Positions 1-12,053 are shown, counted from the first letter of the stretch. The stretch is DNA of 64,000 nt from Morchella semilibera (GCA_009192285.1 WBVU01000008.1:186001-250000), one strand, 5' to 3'. A program made the numbers and translations. The notes: generated by a model not told the origin, from the sequence alone.

Positions 1-2374
1 GAGCCAGAAAGTGGTTGCCACCGATCGGCGTTACCCTCAATTTTGAGAGAGACAGATTCAGCCACCAAGAACAATAATCTATTCTGGTATCACCTTCTAG
101 CAAAATTTAGAGACTTGAGAGGCAGGAGCAATCGCTTCTGAATTCTCATATGGGGAACCTTTATTAAAAAATATCCCCATTCGATGATTTTATAAGCTTA
201 GAAGGAGTGGGGGTCGAATGACCCGCTAGATCACCCCCTAGTCAAACTTGTGGCTGGAGGCTTCAGCGCTTGGCTTCTTAATGCCAGGTTTGTCAAAAAA
301 AGACTCCTGATCCATCAGCGCAAAGGACCTATTTTTGACCAGATCTGACACCTGGTACATACGCTCTACTATGCGGGTGTGGTTATAACTGTTACCCACC
401 TACATAGCTACAGTCCTACTACTGGCCGCCTCCCTACCGGTTTTGGCTGCCTCTTGCGGGTTCTATTTCTGTATCTAGGTACAGTCGCAACTCGAGATGC
501 CGGATCTCAATACGCTTGACCCCTTTTGCCCCGTACGAAACTCTGGCGGGGGGCGGATTTAGTTCTCTTGCTGTAGAATTAATTTGCTATCCCGAATCTC
601 CTAGGAATATTTAATATCTTGTACGAAATTGTTAGAATCTTGGCAATCCGGCATATCGAGTTACGACTGTAGTATGAACCAAGCAGATTGTACAAACATT
701 ACAAGAGAAAGGCTGCCAGTGGGCCCGAGATGTACTACGTTGTCAAGGGTAGGTGAGTAGAACACGGACATCCAGTTCATGTTGCTACGTTCTACCCACC
801 TACCCTTGACACTGGAGGGAGTATCTCGGAGCTCACGCCGGTGGTGCGCATCTGCCTCTTCGGGTAACTAGGTATAGAGAAGATGCGTATATACACGTCG
901 ATAGCACGGTACCAAATGGCATGCATCGGCTAGTCTGGCCAGAAAAATGATTCCAGGGACGACCATAGATATCACCTACAGCCCGGACCTGCCCCCGCAA
1001 GTCCTGCACCTTTAGTGGGAGTATGATATGCATACTAGTCTAAATCGGATGTCAATGCTAGTAGAATATTAGTTTTGATGTCGGAAGCCAGAACATACTG
1101 TCTTATCTTGTATGTTAATCGAGCGGTTGGGAGCTCCCAGTATTGCAATGCCTCCACTCGACAGCAACCCCCCCCCCCCCCTAGGGTACTAAAACCGATA
1201 CCGCTTAGGCTGGCAGTAAATGCTGACCTCCCAGAAAGAGCTAAAGCTTGGTGGCGTTTGCTCACAGATACTTTTATCCCTACTGTGAAATAATTGATCC
1301 CTCATATACACCCCGGGTCTCCATTGTAGGAGGAGTCGGGGGTGCCGATCGCTATCCGAAAGGGTCCAGCAAATCCACCACACGGGGAAAAAAAGTGGGC
1401 GGGAGAAAAATAAGAATGGCGGGAGAAGACAAAACTGCGCGGGAGAAAATAAAGTATGCGGGATGGTGTGTGTGCGTGTGGTGGGGGGGGGGGGGGCAGA
1501 AGACTTGGGGTGGGTCTACTCTCCTATGAAAATCTCAACCAGAAAAGGTTGTGGACAGGGTTCTCAATGGTACCAATTGGTATGATCTTCATGCCACATT
1601 CCACTCACTACTGGGTCTCCAGGTGATCATCAAACCGTATGATATTCCACACACTGCTTATTTTACTGACTATAATAGGGAGTTTAAGCCAAATCGACAA
1701 CAAAAGGTCAACAAAAAAAGGATTAGCGTGTACTAGCCCGGTGTAGTAGGTATGATATCCTCGGAGGTGCGCACAGAGACCTTTGGTATAGTCTCCTGAA
1801 TATACCAGTGATAGCATGGCTATATACAGCGTTTTCCTGATCACACCAGCCTCATTTTCACTTGCCGATCTTTTTTTTTGCGGCGAGGGGCTGGCTTAAA
1901 CCCTCTGACAAAAGTATCATACTGTAAATGAGTCTTGTCTTAGTTTTCGAAAAGCTATCCGAAAGAAAAAAGATTTTTGGGGGCACCAATTGCAACCTTA
2001 AGGCTCTACTATGATATTTATCATATAACCGAGATAGATAGATACCTACCATATCATACCTACTATTACCTAGAGGTCTTCATACCGTACGTTACTTGGT
2101 GTACTATCAGAGAATGTTATCAATACGTACTTGTTAATCACTAACCAGATTGTCATTGAGAACCCTGCCTGAGCTGGGTCCTGTTGCCTTGGTATGGATG
2201 CACCCTTTCCGCACGCCGCAAGGTAGATCCTAGTGCACTTGTATCGACCGATATGCACAATACCTCTAGTAGTATAGCTCGAGAAGTGATGTTCCCTATG
2301 CTCGTCAACCGTTCACATACCATCTTATTTAAAGGATCCCGGGCAGGAGCCACAGTACGCCACAGGAGGGTGGG
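1..2374. other. gene-free repeat-derived DNA
   Basis: No open frame here looks like protein. The stretch holds long C and G homopolymers (C-run near 1170, G-run near 1483) and scraps of dispersed repeats. The segment near 650-673 recurs near 8994-9017, with the shared core CGAGTT(A/G)CGACTGTAGT. The G-run followed by GCAGAAGACTTG near 1497 recurs near 10467. These look like decayed transposable elements. Confidence 0.6.
1680..1830 (+). repeat. dispersed repeat, copy 1
   Basis: This segment starts with GTTTAAGCCAAAT, continues through GTACTAGCC and GTAGGTATGAT, and reaches GATAGCATG. The same order of words appears at about 24345-24440, which makes the two stretches copies of one element. Both follow a long G-tract. 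No coding frame or terminal inverted repeat was recognised. Confidence 0.45.
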
Positions 2375-2667
2375 TAGTGTTGGGCACGAGCCTGTTCGAG
2401 ACGAAACTGGCCTAAAGCTCGAGCTGGCCCGGATTGTGGGAAGAAGGGCTCGAGCTATCAAAGATATAGCTAAAGATAGTCATATCGATATATATTACAT
2501 TCTCAGGTGATTCTCAGATGATCTATCCTTGCTATATCTACAGTTTCTCTAATATCAGCCCATTACTAATAGGTTGGGTCGCTCGGGCCTTAGGTCGGGT
2601 TTTTCCGGTATTAGCTCGAGCTGGCTTGGGCTCGTGGGGAGGAGAGCTCGGCTTGTGCCCAACACTA
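2375..2667. mobile_element. hAT-type MITE, copy 1
   Basis: A 293-bp non-coding element begins TAGTGTTGGGCACGAGCC and ends with the inverted counterpart GGCTTGTGCCCAACACTA. It is flanked by AGGGTGGG on the left and AGGATGGG on the right, an 8-bp target duplication with one mismatch. TAGTGTTGGGC-type ends and 8-bp duplications are hallmarks of hAT transposons. The inside is rich in GAGCTCGAGC-like words and has no transposase, so it is a non-autonomous derivative. A second copy lies at 58865-59242. Confidence 0.85.
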
Positions 2668-4200
2668 AGGATGGGGCAAGGGTCACGGTTTTGAGATCAA
2701 CCAAGGCTCCCTTCTGACATCTGATAGGACAAAACCAAAAGGTGTGCCTAGGAGTTGACAGTTCTGTCGGGGATATTCGCGCTACTTCAGGTCTTTGGAG
2801 GTACTTGGATTCTTTGGCGGCTGCCCCACCCTAATTAAGTACCAAACCTCCTCAAAACATTCCCAAGCTAAGGTGTTCCCGGGGGTATGACCCTGGTGGC
2901 CCGGTAGATTGTATTCTATGCCTTTTGGCATAGAAGGCCGGTACGTAGGTGAGCTAGGCGATGCATTTGCGTGCAATGTCTGATGTAAATGTATCAACAG
3001 ATGACTTTACCTACATTTTTGTGGGCCTAACAGTCTACAACTTTAGATACAACCTTACCTAAACCTTTACATCTGTTTATAATTTTACATACACCTTTCC
3101 CAATGATTATACCTGTAAAGTCATAAAAAAGTCGTAGAGTGTTATTTTTTCCCAAGTATATGTCTGGAATAAATAAAATTATATCAAAATGATGGTATAG
3201 TAGGTTAGAATGGTATGTAGCGGTAAATGTGCCGAAAAGCAACCTCACCAACCGTGGTAAAATAATTTACCACCGGTGGTATAAGCACAGAACCTCAGTC
3301 CTTGTGCCAATACAAATGCTGAGTAGTCTTTTATATTGTTACACTATACTATATTAATTAGTGCCATACTTATGAAGGTTTCCCGCCGGTGGTGGTAAAG
3401 TGCTTGCCACCGGTGGACAATTGGACTCATAGATTGGCATTATATAGCCCCTTTTAGCCAAAGGGTCTATGCTTTTATCCATCCTAAGGTATAGATATTG
3501 GTATTGTTTTCACCACCGGCGGTAAAATAATTTACCAGGTAAAATCACTTTTGACACGTTTACCACACCATAAATGGTCTGCTCAGTGTTAAATAGCATA
3601 CATTTCGGATTCTGATATACTAAACCTTTGAATAAGTCCTTCCTCATAGGGTTAGGGCTTTTAAGAGTTGTACATATTGAAGGTCGTCCAATTTTACTTT
3701 ACATAAGTATTTACTGATTCATTTACTAATTCACTTACACATACAAAGTGAATATTCTCCCCCTCACTACAATTTCCACATTTACATGATTCATCTCACG
3801 GGCGTTAGAGTGAACTAGGCAAACAAGACGGCTAAGCGTACCAAACCCTATGATGCTGGATAGAAAAGTAAACCTGTAGATGGAAACGGGCCCACATATA
3901 GAGATAGCCTAGATCCTGCGGTAAAGGCTCTGAAGCATAAAAACCCCTAGTCTCGACGAAAAGAGCGTTCAAGGGACAAAATTTACCCTAACCTACGGGT
4001 CAACCCACAAAAAAAATAAACCCTTAAGAAATTCAAATTCCAAGCTTAACAGTCTTCTTTAGGCTCGTCGATTCTTTGGCAGTAATAATTTCATTTTCGC
4101 ACTACAGAGCTTCAAACCCTCACCACCGCGGCGGCAGATAGAGCGATACAAAAAGAAAAAGAACATAGAAAGAAAAGGAGAGGTTGTTCAACGCACACCC
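2668..4200. other. gene-free DNA with ACCACCGGTGGT palindromes
   Basis: No gene was recognised. Between about 3240 and 3540 the motif ACCACCGGTGGT and variants recur. The 16-bp perfect palindrome GGTAAAATAATTTACC occurs twice, near 3256 and near 3520. A telomere-like TAGGGTTAGGG lies at 3647-3657. The final part (4140-4200) is purine-rich on the plus strand and sits just downstream of the minus-strand gene that ends at 4232. Confidence 0.5.
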
Positions 4201-4231
4201 CAACACTCCCCCCAAGCCACCCCAGTGTGTT

Positions 4232-6738
4232 CTACCTCTGTCCTCCCCTACCCTTGTGCTCTCCGACCCATTTTACCGGCTTCGGTTTCTCCCCCTCTCC
4301 TATACCCGCATACGGGTCCTTTTCCTTTTCCTCTGCACTCCCTACGTTGATCTCAAACGTAGATCTAACCGGCCTGTACGACTCCTTCTCCGCCGCCAGA
4401 ATAGTTACTGCCACGGTTCCCTGGCCCACCGCATAGAGCACAAATTCATCCTGCTTATTCGGGGCTCCTGCTGCCACCACCACCTTCACATCGCTGCTCA
4501 CGGCGATCTTTTCCTTCGCCCACTGAGAGGAGTCCTCAAGCTGCACTGTATACGACTGCCCACACTTTGCCTCCCGTGGTAGAGTATTCTGATTCAGTTT
4601 CAGTTCAGGTTCACGTGGCGGCTGATCCGGCGACCTAGCCAGATGTTCGTCCAGCGCCTTTGCGAGGGAAAAGTTGAAGGTCTCCTTTGAGGACGGATCC
4701 TTTGGGTCCTTTGCGAACTGCTCAAGACGGACAAACAGATTCCCACGGACCCAAAACGCCTTGTTGGGGGTGCAAAGGCTGTAGGCACCGAGAGGCGATG
4801 CGCAAGGTTTAATTACAGAATCCAGTGGGTGAACTTCGAAGCCGGAGACGTAGTTTATGAGAGTGTGGATTGGAGCCTTATAATTATCATGGACGTAGAT
4901 AGCGGCAATGATGGTGGTGTTCTCACGGGTAAATGTGGAGATGAGACTGACGCAACCGGGAGAGACGTTTATGAGTGGTGTAGCCTCAAGACTCGCTCCC
5001 AAGACATCAGAGCCAAGGAATATAGGGTCGAGTGAGGCGGCATTGATAACAGGAGGTGGGGGGTCAGGTGATTCACCATCTCCGATGATCTTGCGAACGC
5101 CGGACCGAAACCTCTCAGGGAGCATTGATACTGCCAGATCAACGACGGCGCCAAACTCGGGCACAGCAAGGGGGCCAAGTGGAGGGGGCACAGCAAGGGG
5201 ATCAGGTGGAGGCACATTTAGGGCGGGGCCCACAGGTGGAGGATCGGGTCCAGGTGGATCAGCGGCGTCCACTTCTGGATCGGCTATTCCCCACGGATTC
5301 AAGACGCCGATACGCCTTAGCCGGGTCTCTGGGTTTCGGTCTGGGAAGAGAGAGTTTCGTCAGCACGAGACATATCACAGCAAGGAGGGTGAAACATACT
5401 GCAATCAAGCTCATCCCCCAGAGGGTGCTCGTGGTCAAGGGCTGTGGCGAGATAGTCTGCACGTGCTTGCGTAGCAGCGGGCGGAGATGGCACTAGTGCC
5501 TCGAGTGCGTGGGTAGCATCTAGGACACGCCCCCCAGCGACCTCGATCCATACATGATGACCAAATGAACTCCGCTCCGGATCCAGCGGAGGCACCCATG
5601 GTCCCGTGCCTGTGAGATTCCAGGCTGATTAATACCATACATTTGATAGACAGGTTGGGAGCGGGAGGGGAGGGGCGTAGCGGCTCACCATTGCCTTCCC
5701 AGAACGGTGTATTACACCGTAAATGGTCCCCGCCAAGTGGGACACACCCAATCAGCGGCCCTGGATTAATATATCCGTTTGGCGCTTGAAGTACCCAGCG
5801 TGAGTTGGCAATCTCTGCACCTGTGGCATCCATTAACAAGGAGCACCCGAGCTGTGTGATACCAGCTACATCGCCACAGTTGCATTGCGGAAAGGTAGCG
5901 CCAGCCCAAGCTAAAAGATTAAAGTGCCCCCCAGTAGGACCTTGTACGTAGGATGGACCCCCATCCACTGTATTGTAGCGTGGCACCTGGCTTTCAGGGT
6001 TCCAAACGACGTTAACAACACGTCTGATGTACCACTCGCTAAGCTGATTAGGTTCTAGACCTATGAACTCAGTAGGCGTAGGCGCAAACATCCGCCAAAG
6101 TGCGATCGGGTAGCCTGGGTTCATATTGATGCGGGTTCGTCCTGGTGCTCCCGCCGCGGGAAGCCCGTCTGGCCAATCTGCCCGAGCCCAGCAGAGCTCG
6201 AGTTGTGCCGTTCGATCAGCATGAAAGGCGGCGCCTACCTAGGCGTCAGATTGACCAAGTCTCCAAAGTGAATGAATATATTATACGAACCTAGTGTATC
6301 GTGAATGATTACTGAATTGAAGCCGCCTGCCCATCTGAATGGGATATCAACGACATTGTTGGGGGACATGAGAAACATTCCTACTACATTAACATTTCCG
6401 TCTCCCGCGCCTGCCGGTGGCACAGGGGTACTGGCGCTCTGTAGGACGAGATGAGGGCCCATGAACATGGCGAGGGTGTATGTCCCGAGTTGTTCCCTCC
6501 AGGCATCCGGGAAATCTGCGGTTCCCGTTATTCTCATGCTTAATGACCCATTTGGGTTGAGGCTAGGATTCCGGAAGATATTTGGTATGGTTGGGGCGGG
6601 CGGCCCATTCTGGGGGTTGTCATTGCGGTTCCAGATCTGCTGCTCAAGGGCGGGGGTGGTTTGCAACAACACGCCATTGACCTTATCAGCAAGGGTGAAG
6701 CTGTTTACAGCACGTATTTCTTCGATTCTCCACGGCAT
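4232..6738 (-). CDS. putative transglutaminase-like (Cys-His-Asp) multi-exon protein
   Basis: The ATG is at 6738. The first exon encodes about 166 residues (MPWRIEEIRAVNSF...) and reads to about 6239. The second reads in another frame down to 5689, then an intron 5610-5688 (donor GTGAGC, acceptor CACAG), exon 5609-5400, an intron 5341-5399 (GTATGT, branch GCTGAC, CCCAG) and a last exon 5340-4232. Both of these introns join phases exactly. Exon 2 holds QCNCGDVAG near 5880. Exon 3 holds FGHHVWIEV near 5560 and RVLDATHA near 5525. A Cys, then His-x-Trp-x-Glu, then Asp-Ala-Thr is the order seen in transglutaminase/papain-like folds; enzyme activity is inference. A Pro/Gly-rich linker follows, then a C-terminal part that may be an Ig-like beta domain. 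The exon 1/2 junction near 6238 (AG|GTAGGC) gives no in-phase acceptor at normal intron length, so a frameshift, an unusual intron or two genes remain possible. Confidence 0.6.
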
Positions 6739-6802
6739 GGCTAGTAGGAAGGAATGAACTGTAGGGGAATGATGGGGTCCTCAATGTAGGAGAAGGAACC
6801 TG

Positions 6803-6810
6803 TATTTATA
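6803..6810 (-). promoter_or_regulatory. TATA box
   Basis: TATAAATA on the minus strand lies about 65 bp upstream of the ATG at 6738. The distance fits a fungal core promoter with a short leader, which supports that start codon. Confidence 0.5.
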
Positions 6811-7375
6811 CTAAATTTCAATTAATCAGTAGAACCGAGAATCTAGACTACTTCTTCGATTGAGCTGAAATTATGTAAATCTACTACATTAATCTAATTG
6901 GCTTCCTGACGTCTCCGGACTGGACTGGGTCTGCATACCATCAAAATCCAGTTTCCATGCACGATCTACGGCCATGTGCACCCAGGCCGGGTTCAGAAAC
7001 GTAAAAAGAACTGAGAGCACACGCTACGAACCTTTACGACCTATCGTGCATTAGAGGCTTTTAGTTGACCCCTCTTTTCTATTTTCAAAGTGAAGAGGAA
7101 ACTCCTGTAGCTAAGAGTTTATGCTAAGCAGAGCATCCTGCGGGTACAAACTGAGGACGGGACGTAGCTGCATGATATTCTCTAAATCTCTCATACGCCT
7201 AAGGTATAATTATCTAATTGACGGTCAGTCCGAATTACAACAAGACACCGTTGGCTGTTTGTCGTAAACAATCTTTTCTTCAACGACGATACGGGTGGGG
7301 GGGGGGGGAGAACCTTAATCCCCGCTAACAAAGAGATGATGATGATGTTGAGCTAAGGAGAAATACATAGACACC

Positions 7376-7561
7376 TATCCCCTGGTCTGTTGAGACTTGC
7401 AGAATCCAGGACTTCCTATTTTAGTAATAATTGTCCCACTTTTTGCTAACAAACGCCAACAATCTCTGGCAAACACCCACAGAAAGTGACGGGCTCAGTG
7501 ACTTTGCCACAGCCCGAACAGGAAGTCCTGGATTCCGCGAGTCTCACCAGCCCAGGGGATA
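7376..7561. mobile_element. MITE family A, copy 1
   Basis: This 186-bp element has ends of about 42 bp that are inverted copies of each other: TATCCCCTGGTCTGTTGAGA on the left and CTCACCAGCCCAGGGGATA on the right, with the shared inner part AATCCAGGACTTCCT. The TA at both outer edges would fit a Tc1/mariner-type TA duplication. It encodes nothing. Confidence 0.8.
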
Positions 7562-8258
7562 CCTACATAGTAATTTACTCTTAGGTTTCCCTCCGGCGCT
7601 TGCTACCGTGGCTAAACATCATCTTTACATGGGGCATCAACCATTAGCGTCCCACAAAAGCGCACGGAATTGAAAATACTTCACAATGGGCTTAAGCGTC
7701 TCTGGTTGTAAATTGGACTGACAGTCTATCAGATAGTGCCAGTAGATAGAGTACTAACTCGCTAGCGTCGTTTGCACTAAAAGGTACTCAGAATGTTAGG
7801 ACTCTTGGTTAGACGTTACTCCCCTCCCTGGTACTTAGCGGGGCACATACAGGCTCGGCGCCCGCATTTGATAATTCGGCAGCACGCTGATTGGTACGAT
7901 CTTCGGTGATTATCTAAGTGTTAGCTCAAAAATGCATGCTTCTAAGCGATAGGGTATTAGGTCTCAGATTGCCGTTTGGCCTTGGATTGGGTGTGTCAAC
8001 TTGATTCAGCTTGAGCGCCTCAAGTCAAAACCCCAAACCACATCTTTTTCGAGCTAAGAGTCCGTTTTTGCCAATGAGAATCATAGTTGATGATCTTCAG
8101 CCTGTCTCACGCTTGTTGCTTGCATACTGTTCAGCTAGAGTAGATGTTCATCATGCACTACAACCCCAGAGTACGTAATGAATCAAAATCCCAGCTAATG
8201 CACCAGTCCAGGAAATGTCAAAGCCTCCTGGAAAAAACAACAGTCGGAGAATTGACCT

Positions 8259-8576
8259 TATCCCCTAGTCTATTATGACTATCAGAATCCAGGTCTTGTT
8301 TCGGTAATACAGTTGCTAACGAACCCCTTGATAAACTGTGGCGGGAGCCGAGGGGGCAACGGGCTTAGTGACTATCCCTTAGTCCGCGAACGACGACGCC
8401 CCCCCCCATCATAGATCTGGGGGATGTGTTGTTTGGTGAGGGAGATAACGCGATCTGGTAGTAAAGCCACACAAAATTTGCTTCTTCTTAGGGGGTCATT
8501 TTACTAACAGACTAAGGGATGCCGCACCTTGAATAGGAAGTCCCGGATTCTAGGAGTCTTATCAGCCCAGAGGATA
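8259..8576. mobile_element. MITE family A, copy 2, carrying a nested MITE B
   Basis: The left end TATCCCCTAGTCTATTATGA and the right end AGTCTTATCAGCCCAGAGGATA match the copy at 7376-7561. The inner marker GGGCTTAGTGAC matches GGGCTCAGTGAC of copy 1, but here it is followed directly by a second element at 8373-8521. After that the family A sequence resumes. This is a clear nested insertion. Confidence 0.75.
8373..8521. mobile_element. MITE family B, copy nested inside MITE A
   Basis: The element starts TATCCCTTAGTCCGCGAACG, ends ACTAACAGACTAAGGGAT, and shares its inside (GGAGATAACG, TAGTAAAGCCACACAA, TTTGCTTCTTCTT) with the copy at 12054-12217. It interrupts the family A element, so it jumped later. 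Confidence 0.75.
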
Positions 8577-8708
8577 CTACTCGCGTTTTTGGACACGACT
8601 AATATTGCATACACCCAAGAAACCGCCAAGACTACATTTTTGTATGGCATGTAATAGCGGTTGTGTTTAGAAACGCTATGAAGTTGTGAGTAGGTATATA
8701 TAAATTAC

Positions 8709-8835
8709 TACCGCTAGTACGCATATGAGATCAAAATTGCTAGAAGCAGACCTGATCTACGCCCTTCAACCGGTCGTGGAGGTAATCCCTGGCCGGAGAT
8801 AGCCGGTTCGTAGGGTCATTTAGCCGAGAAATGAG
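8709..8835. mobile_element. MITE family C, decayed copy 1
   Basis: TACCGC at 8709 is followed by CATATGAGATCAAAATTGCT, CCTGATCTACG, GGAGGTAATCCCTGGCC and GGAGATAGCC, in the same order as at 45311-45448 and 50616-50742. The right terminal repeat is no longer recognisable here. Confidence 0.6.
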
Positions 8836-9699
8836 TATCCTTGGACGGATGAAATCGTCAAATTCGCGGCTTGCCTTTTTGAGCTAATACTAGCTCAAGC
8901 AGAGAATCCGGGATAGCAGATTCATTTTACGGTAAAGAATAAAAATCCCGGAGGGTTTCGTACGGGACAGCAAGGGATCCGGGGTATTAAGACCCGGTAT
9001 ACCGAGTTGCGACTGTAGTCCCAAAACCACCTGCATATAGGTTGCATGTGATATGTCACCTCCTATGAAGGTACAGGCACCCACGGAGTGAAGGCTGATC
9101 CCGTCTGATGGCGATCAGGGATTTGAGGCCAAATAACAGCCAGGTTCTGGACGCCAAGGGCAAATTACTGCAAACAAAACCATCAGGCAGGATCCACCGT
9201 CAGAGCTACTGTATCCCTAATCCCACTAATGCATGCACAATGATCTTTGCGGTTTTTATTTCTTGGGACCCCGCAATTTGGACCTTTCTACAGGCGGTGA
9301 CTACAAGACTCTATTACGCCATCAATTGATAAGCTACTAACATTGCCAAAACACCTGTCCTTCTCCGGGGTTAGAGAATCCGGCAACTAACACTCAACGA
9401 AGAAAAAATTGTTCATTACCAAGGCTTCCAGGAGATGCAGGTAGGTTGTGATACTACATTTTCGACTGCAAGACTGAAAGATACGCATACTGGTATATTC
9501 AATCCTTATGCCTATGATTTCCCTCTGAGTGTACTTTGAACACCTATGTCGGCTATGAGGCTAAATGCAGCATGATCTTGATAATTAATGATAGGTCAAT
9601 ACTTCTTCACGCTTACTGTGAAATACGCTGGGTGGATATCCCGAGTGAATTATCGCTGGGATCCTATCAACTGGGATCTTATCAGCAGGGTCTTATCAG

Positions 9700-12053
9700 A
9701 TGTTCTCTAAGCGCCTGCCAAGCCTGACCCCTCAAACACCGACAACTCCGTCGACCTTTGGAACACCCTCCGATTCCCCCCAACGCCCCCCCATTTGCCT
9801 ACCCCCCGTAGTATCACTGGGCTGATACCTACCCCTCCTTCATATCCTAGACTATCTCCACCGTTCTCGCAACGCGAGCCTAGTCAACAAGCTCACCCGG
9901 TCCTGGGCAGAGGTTCCTACTGCCCTGGTACGGCCGGGCGGTGACGCGACCGACAAGGAGGAGACAGGCGCAGAGCCGTAGAGTGATGATGATCTACTGA
10001 CATCCACAGGCCTCGACAGCGCCCGCGCCTGCTGGTGTCACCTTTCCGTCTCCCGCCCCACCTCCCGCCCGCCCCTTGTGGTTAGCCAGCACCATCACCC
10101 CCTCCACCAACCACCCAACAACCCTACGCTCCCCGACCCCACACCACCCCACCCCTACCACCGACAAACCCCGTCCCGTCCACGCGCAGAGACCAAAGAA
10201 ACCCGAAAAGTGTGCTGCCACGCACCTGGCCTACCCCACCACTTCACAACCTCCAACGTCTCGCTCCGCAACCCGCAGAAATGGCGGGAGGAACTGTGGG
10301 GACATCCGCTATGTGCGCTCGTGGACGATGTACCTACATCAGCTCGACGCCCGAGCCCTGACGATGCGGCTGGGATGTGATTATACCGGCAATTAGGGGT
10401 TCGGAGGGGGCTGGCGGTGGGGCTTGGAGAGCGCGTAGGGATGGGGACCCCGGGGGGGGGGGGGGGGGCAGAAGACTTGTTATGGACGGCTCGAGCTGCT
10501 CGTGCTTCTTAGTGGGCTCAGATATTAGTCTTGTAGTCATTCTAAACCCCAGTGATGGGATATATGTACATAGGGTTAGGGTTCATTATTACAGCATGGT
10601 ATAATACATTACCAAAGGTATTGTTAGCACCTCTACTGTGATTAAATTAAGAACAAAAAAAGGTGGATATAGCCCGGAGCTTGGCTCGTAAGGGTGGCTG
10701 CCTGAGCCTGTTCAAGCTACACCCGAGCCTGTACCTCCGCAACCCCCCCGAACCCCCTAATACATATATTTACTCACCTGCCAACCTACCCGTAGAGGCT
10801 AGTGTATCTAGACCTCCTCCTTAACACGCAAGGATACACCTACGTATCAAGGCTACCGCCACGACGGCATCCTCCATCACCACTACACAGAGACCGGCGT
10901 CACCAAGCACGGGCACATCCGGACGCAAACGAGAGTTGATAAAGACTACCTCCGGGAAGGAACAATCGCATAGAAGAGCCTCCTATCGGTGATTGAATGA
11001 TAGAGGTGACTACTATCCCAGCGGTAGAGGCTATCCCCAGGGAGGGACAATCACGCAGAGATGCCTAAGAGCCACTAAATCAACCTCCGGATAGCATAAG
11101 CCGCGTAGAAGAGAGCCCTACCAGTGTTGATTGAATAGCTCCGTCGCTTAACGCGAAGGGCATGTATAGCATGTATATCCTGGCTGAATTGTTGATTGAT
11201 GCCGGAAGCGGCTCCTATCCCACCAAGTCCAAGGACACCACCTCCCAGAATTCTAACAAGCTGCTGGGAGAGCGGGGGTGGGTGACCCTGGAGGGGGCTG
11301 GGAAGGGGAAGGTTGGTAGCCAGTGGTAGGCGCCGACCCCAATAGCACTAACGCATGTAGAGCAGGGGAAGCGAGGGAGGCGAGTGTTGACCAGGTTGAG
11401 GACGGGTCGGAGGACGGGTCAGAGGACATGGGGGGTGAAAACTGCGGCAAGAGGCAGCGAGGCCAGCAGGGGAAAGGTGGGGTAAGGGAATTCTGTATTG
11501 GAAGGCGAGGATACTTGAGTTGTGGTGTTGGGAGAGAATTGAGGGCGCGGGGACGCTTCTCCTCGCGACTCTTAACCCTGACCCTGACCCTGACCGTGGC
11601 CTAACCCTGACCCTGAGCCCGCGGCCTACCACAAAGTGTGTAATCTTGCATCACGTGTTATTGCAAGAAGAATACCCACCAGGGACTATATTATTTTAGA
11701 CCAAAGTTGGAGACAGAAGCTGGGCAGTAAATATGTCAAAAACGCGGACCTTATCATCCCATCCAGGAATTCGTTTCCGCAGCTGATGGAGAAACACAAC
11801 ATGTATCGTAAATGCATGCAACGCATTGCTATATTGCCCCGCTTTTACAGGCAGGTCGAGGGCGGGGTGTGGCTTGTTTAAGTTTTCCTACTTAACCCGA
11901 AAAGGCAAAACAAAGCCCGTACCCCTCCCCCCCAAAGAAGAAAGAAAAGAGGAGAGGTGTACTAGTACGTTGAATAACTAGCGATGGCTAGCTCGCGACT
12001 GCAAGTTGATCCAGTTATAGGGAACAGCGACAGAGTCTAGGGAGCAGCTACAG
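9700..12053. other. gene-free, low-complexity DNA
   Basis: No confident gene. About 9720-10400 is C-rich on the plus strand and has open frames with Pro/His/Thr-rich products, which are more likely composition than coding. A G-run lies near 10452. A telomere-like TAGGGTTAGGGTT sits at 10571-10582. Short tandem copies of GAGGACGGGTC occur near 11398-11425. Confidence 0.45.
11574..11619 (+). repeat. telomere-like CCCTGA tract
   Basis: This stretch consists of TAACCCTGACCCTGACC-type units, a degenerate relative of the fungal telomere repeat CCCTAA. It is interstitial, since unique sequence continues on both sides. It may be a relic of telomere repair or part of a dispersed element. Confidence 0.6.

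Larger units (their letters stand above)
6811..9700. other. gene-free DNA with several MITEs
   Basis: No protein-like frame was recognised. The stretch contains the MITE copies listed separately at 7376, 8259 (with a nested insert) and 8709. It also holds a G-run near 7291 and a dispersed segment near 8961-8990 (TACGGGACAGCAAGG) whose relatives lie near 37658 and 48212. Confidence 0.55.

Noticed and set aside
4908-5474. 188-residue plus-strand frame
   Set aside because: Antisense of the transglutaminase-like gene. Its Gly/Ser-rich repeats mirror the Pro-rich linker.
9994-10396. Pro/His-rich gene on the plus strand
   Set aside because: Two frames are open at once over a C-rich stretch. The composition explains the frames better than coding does.
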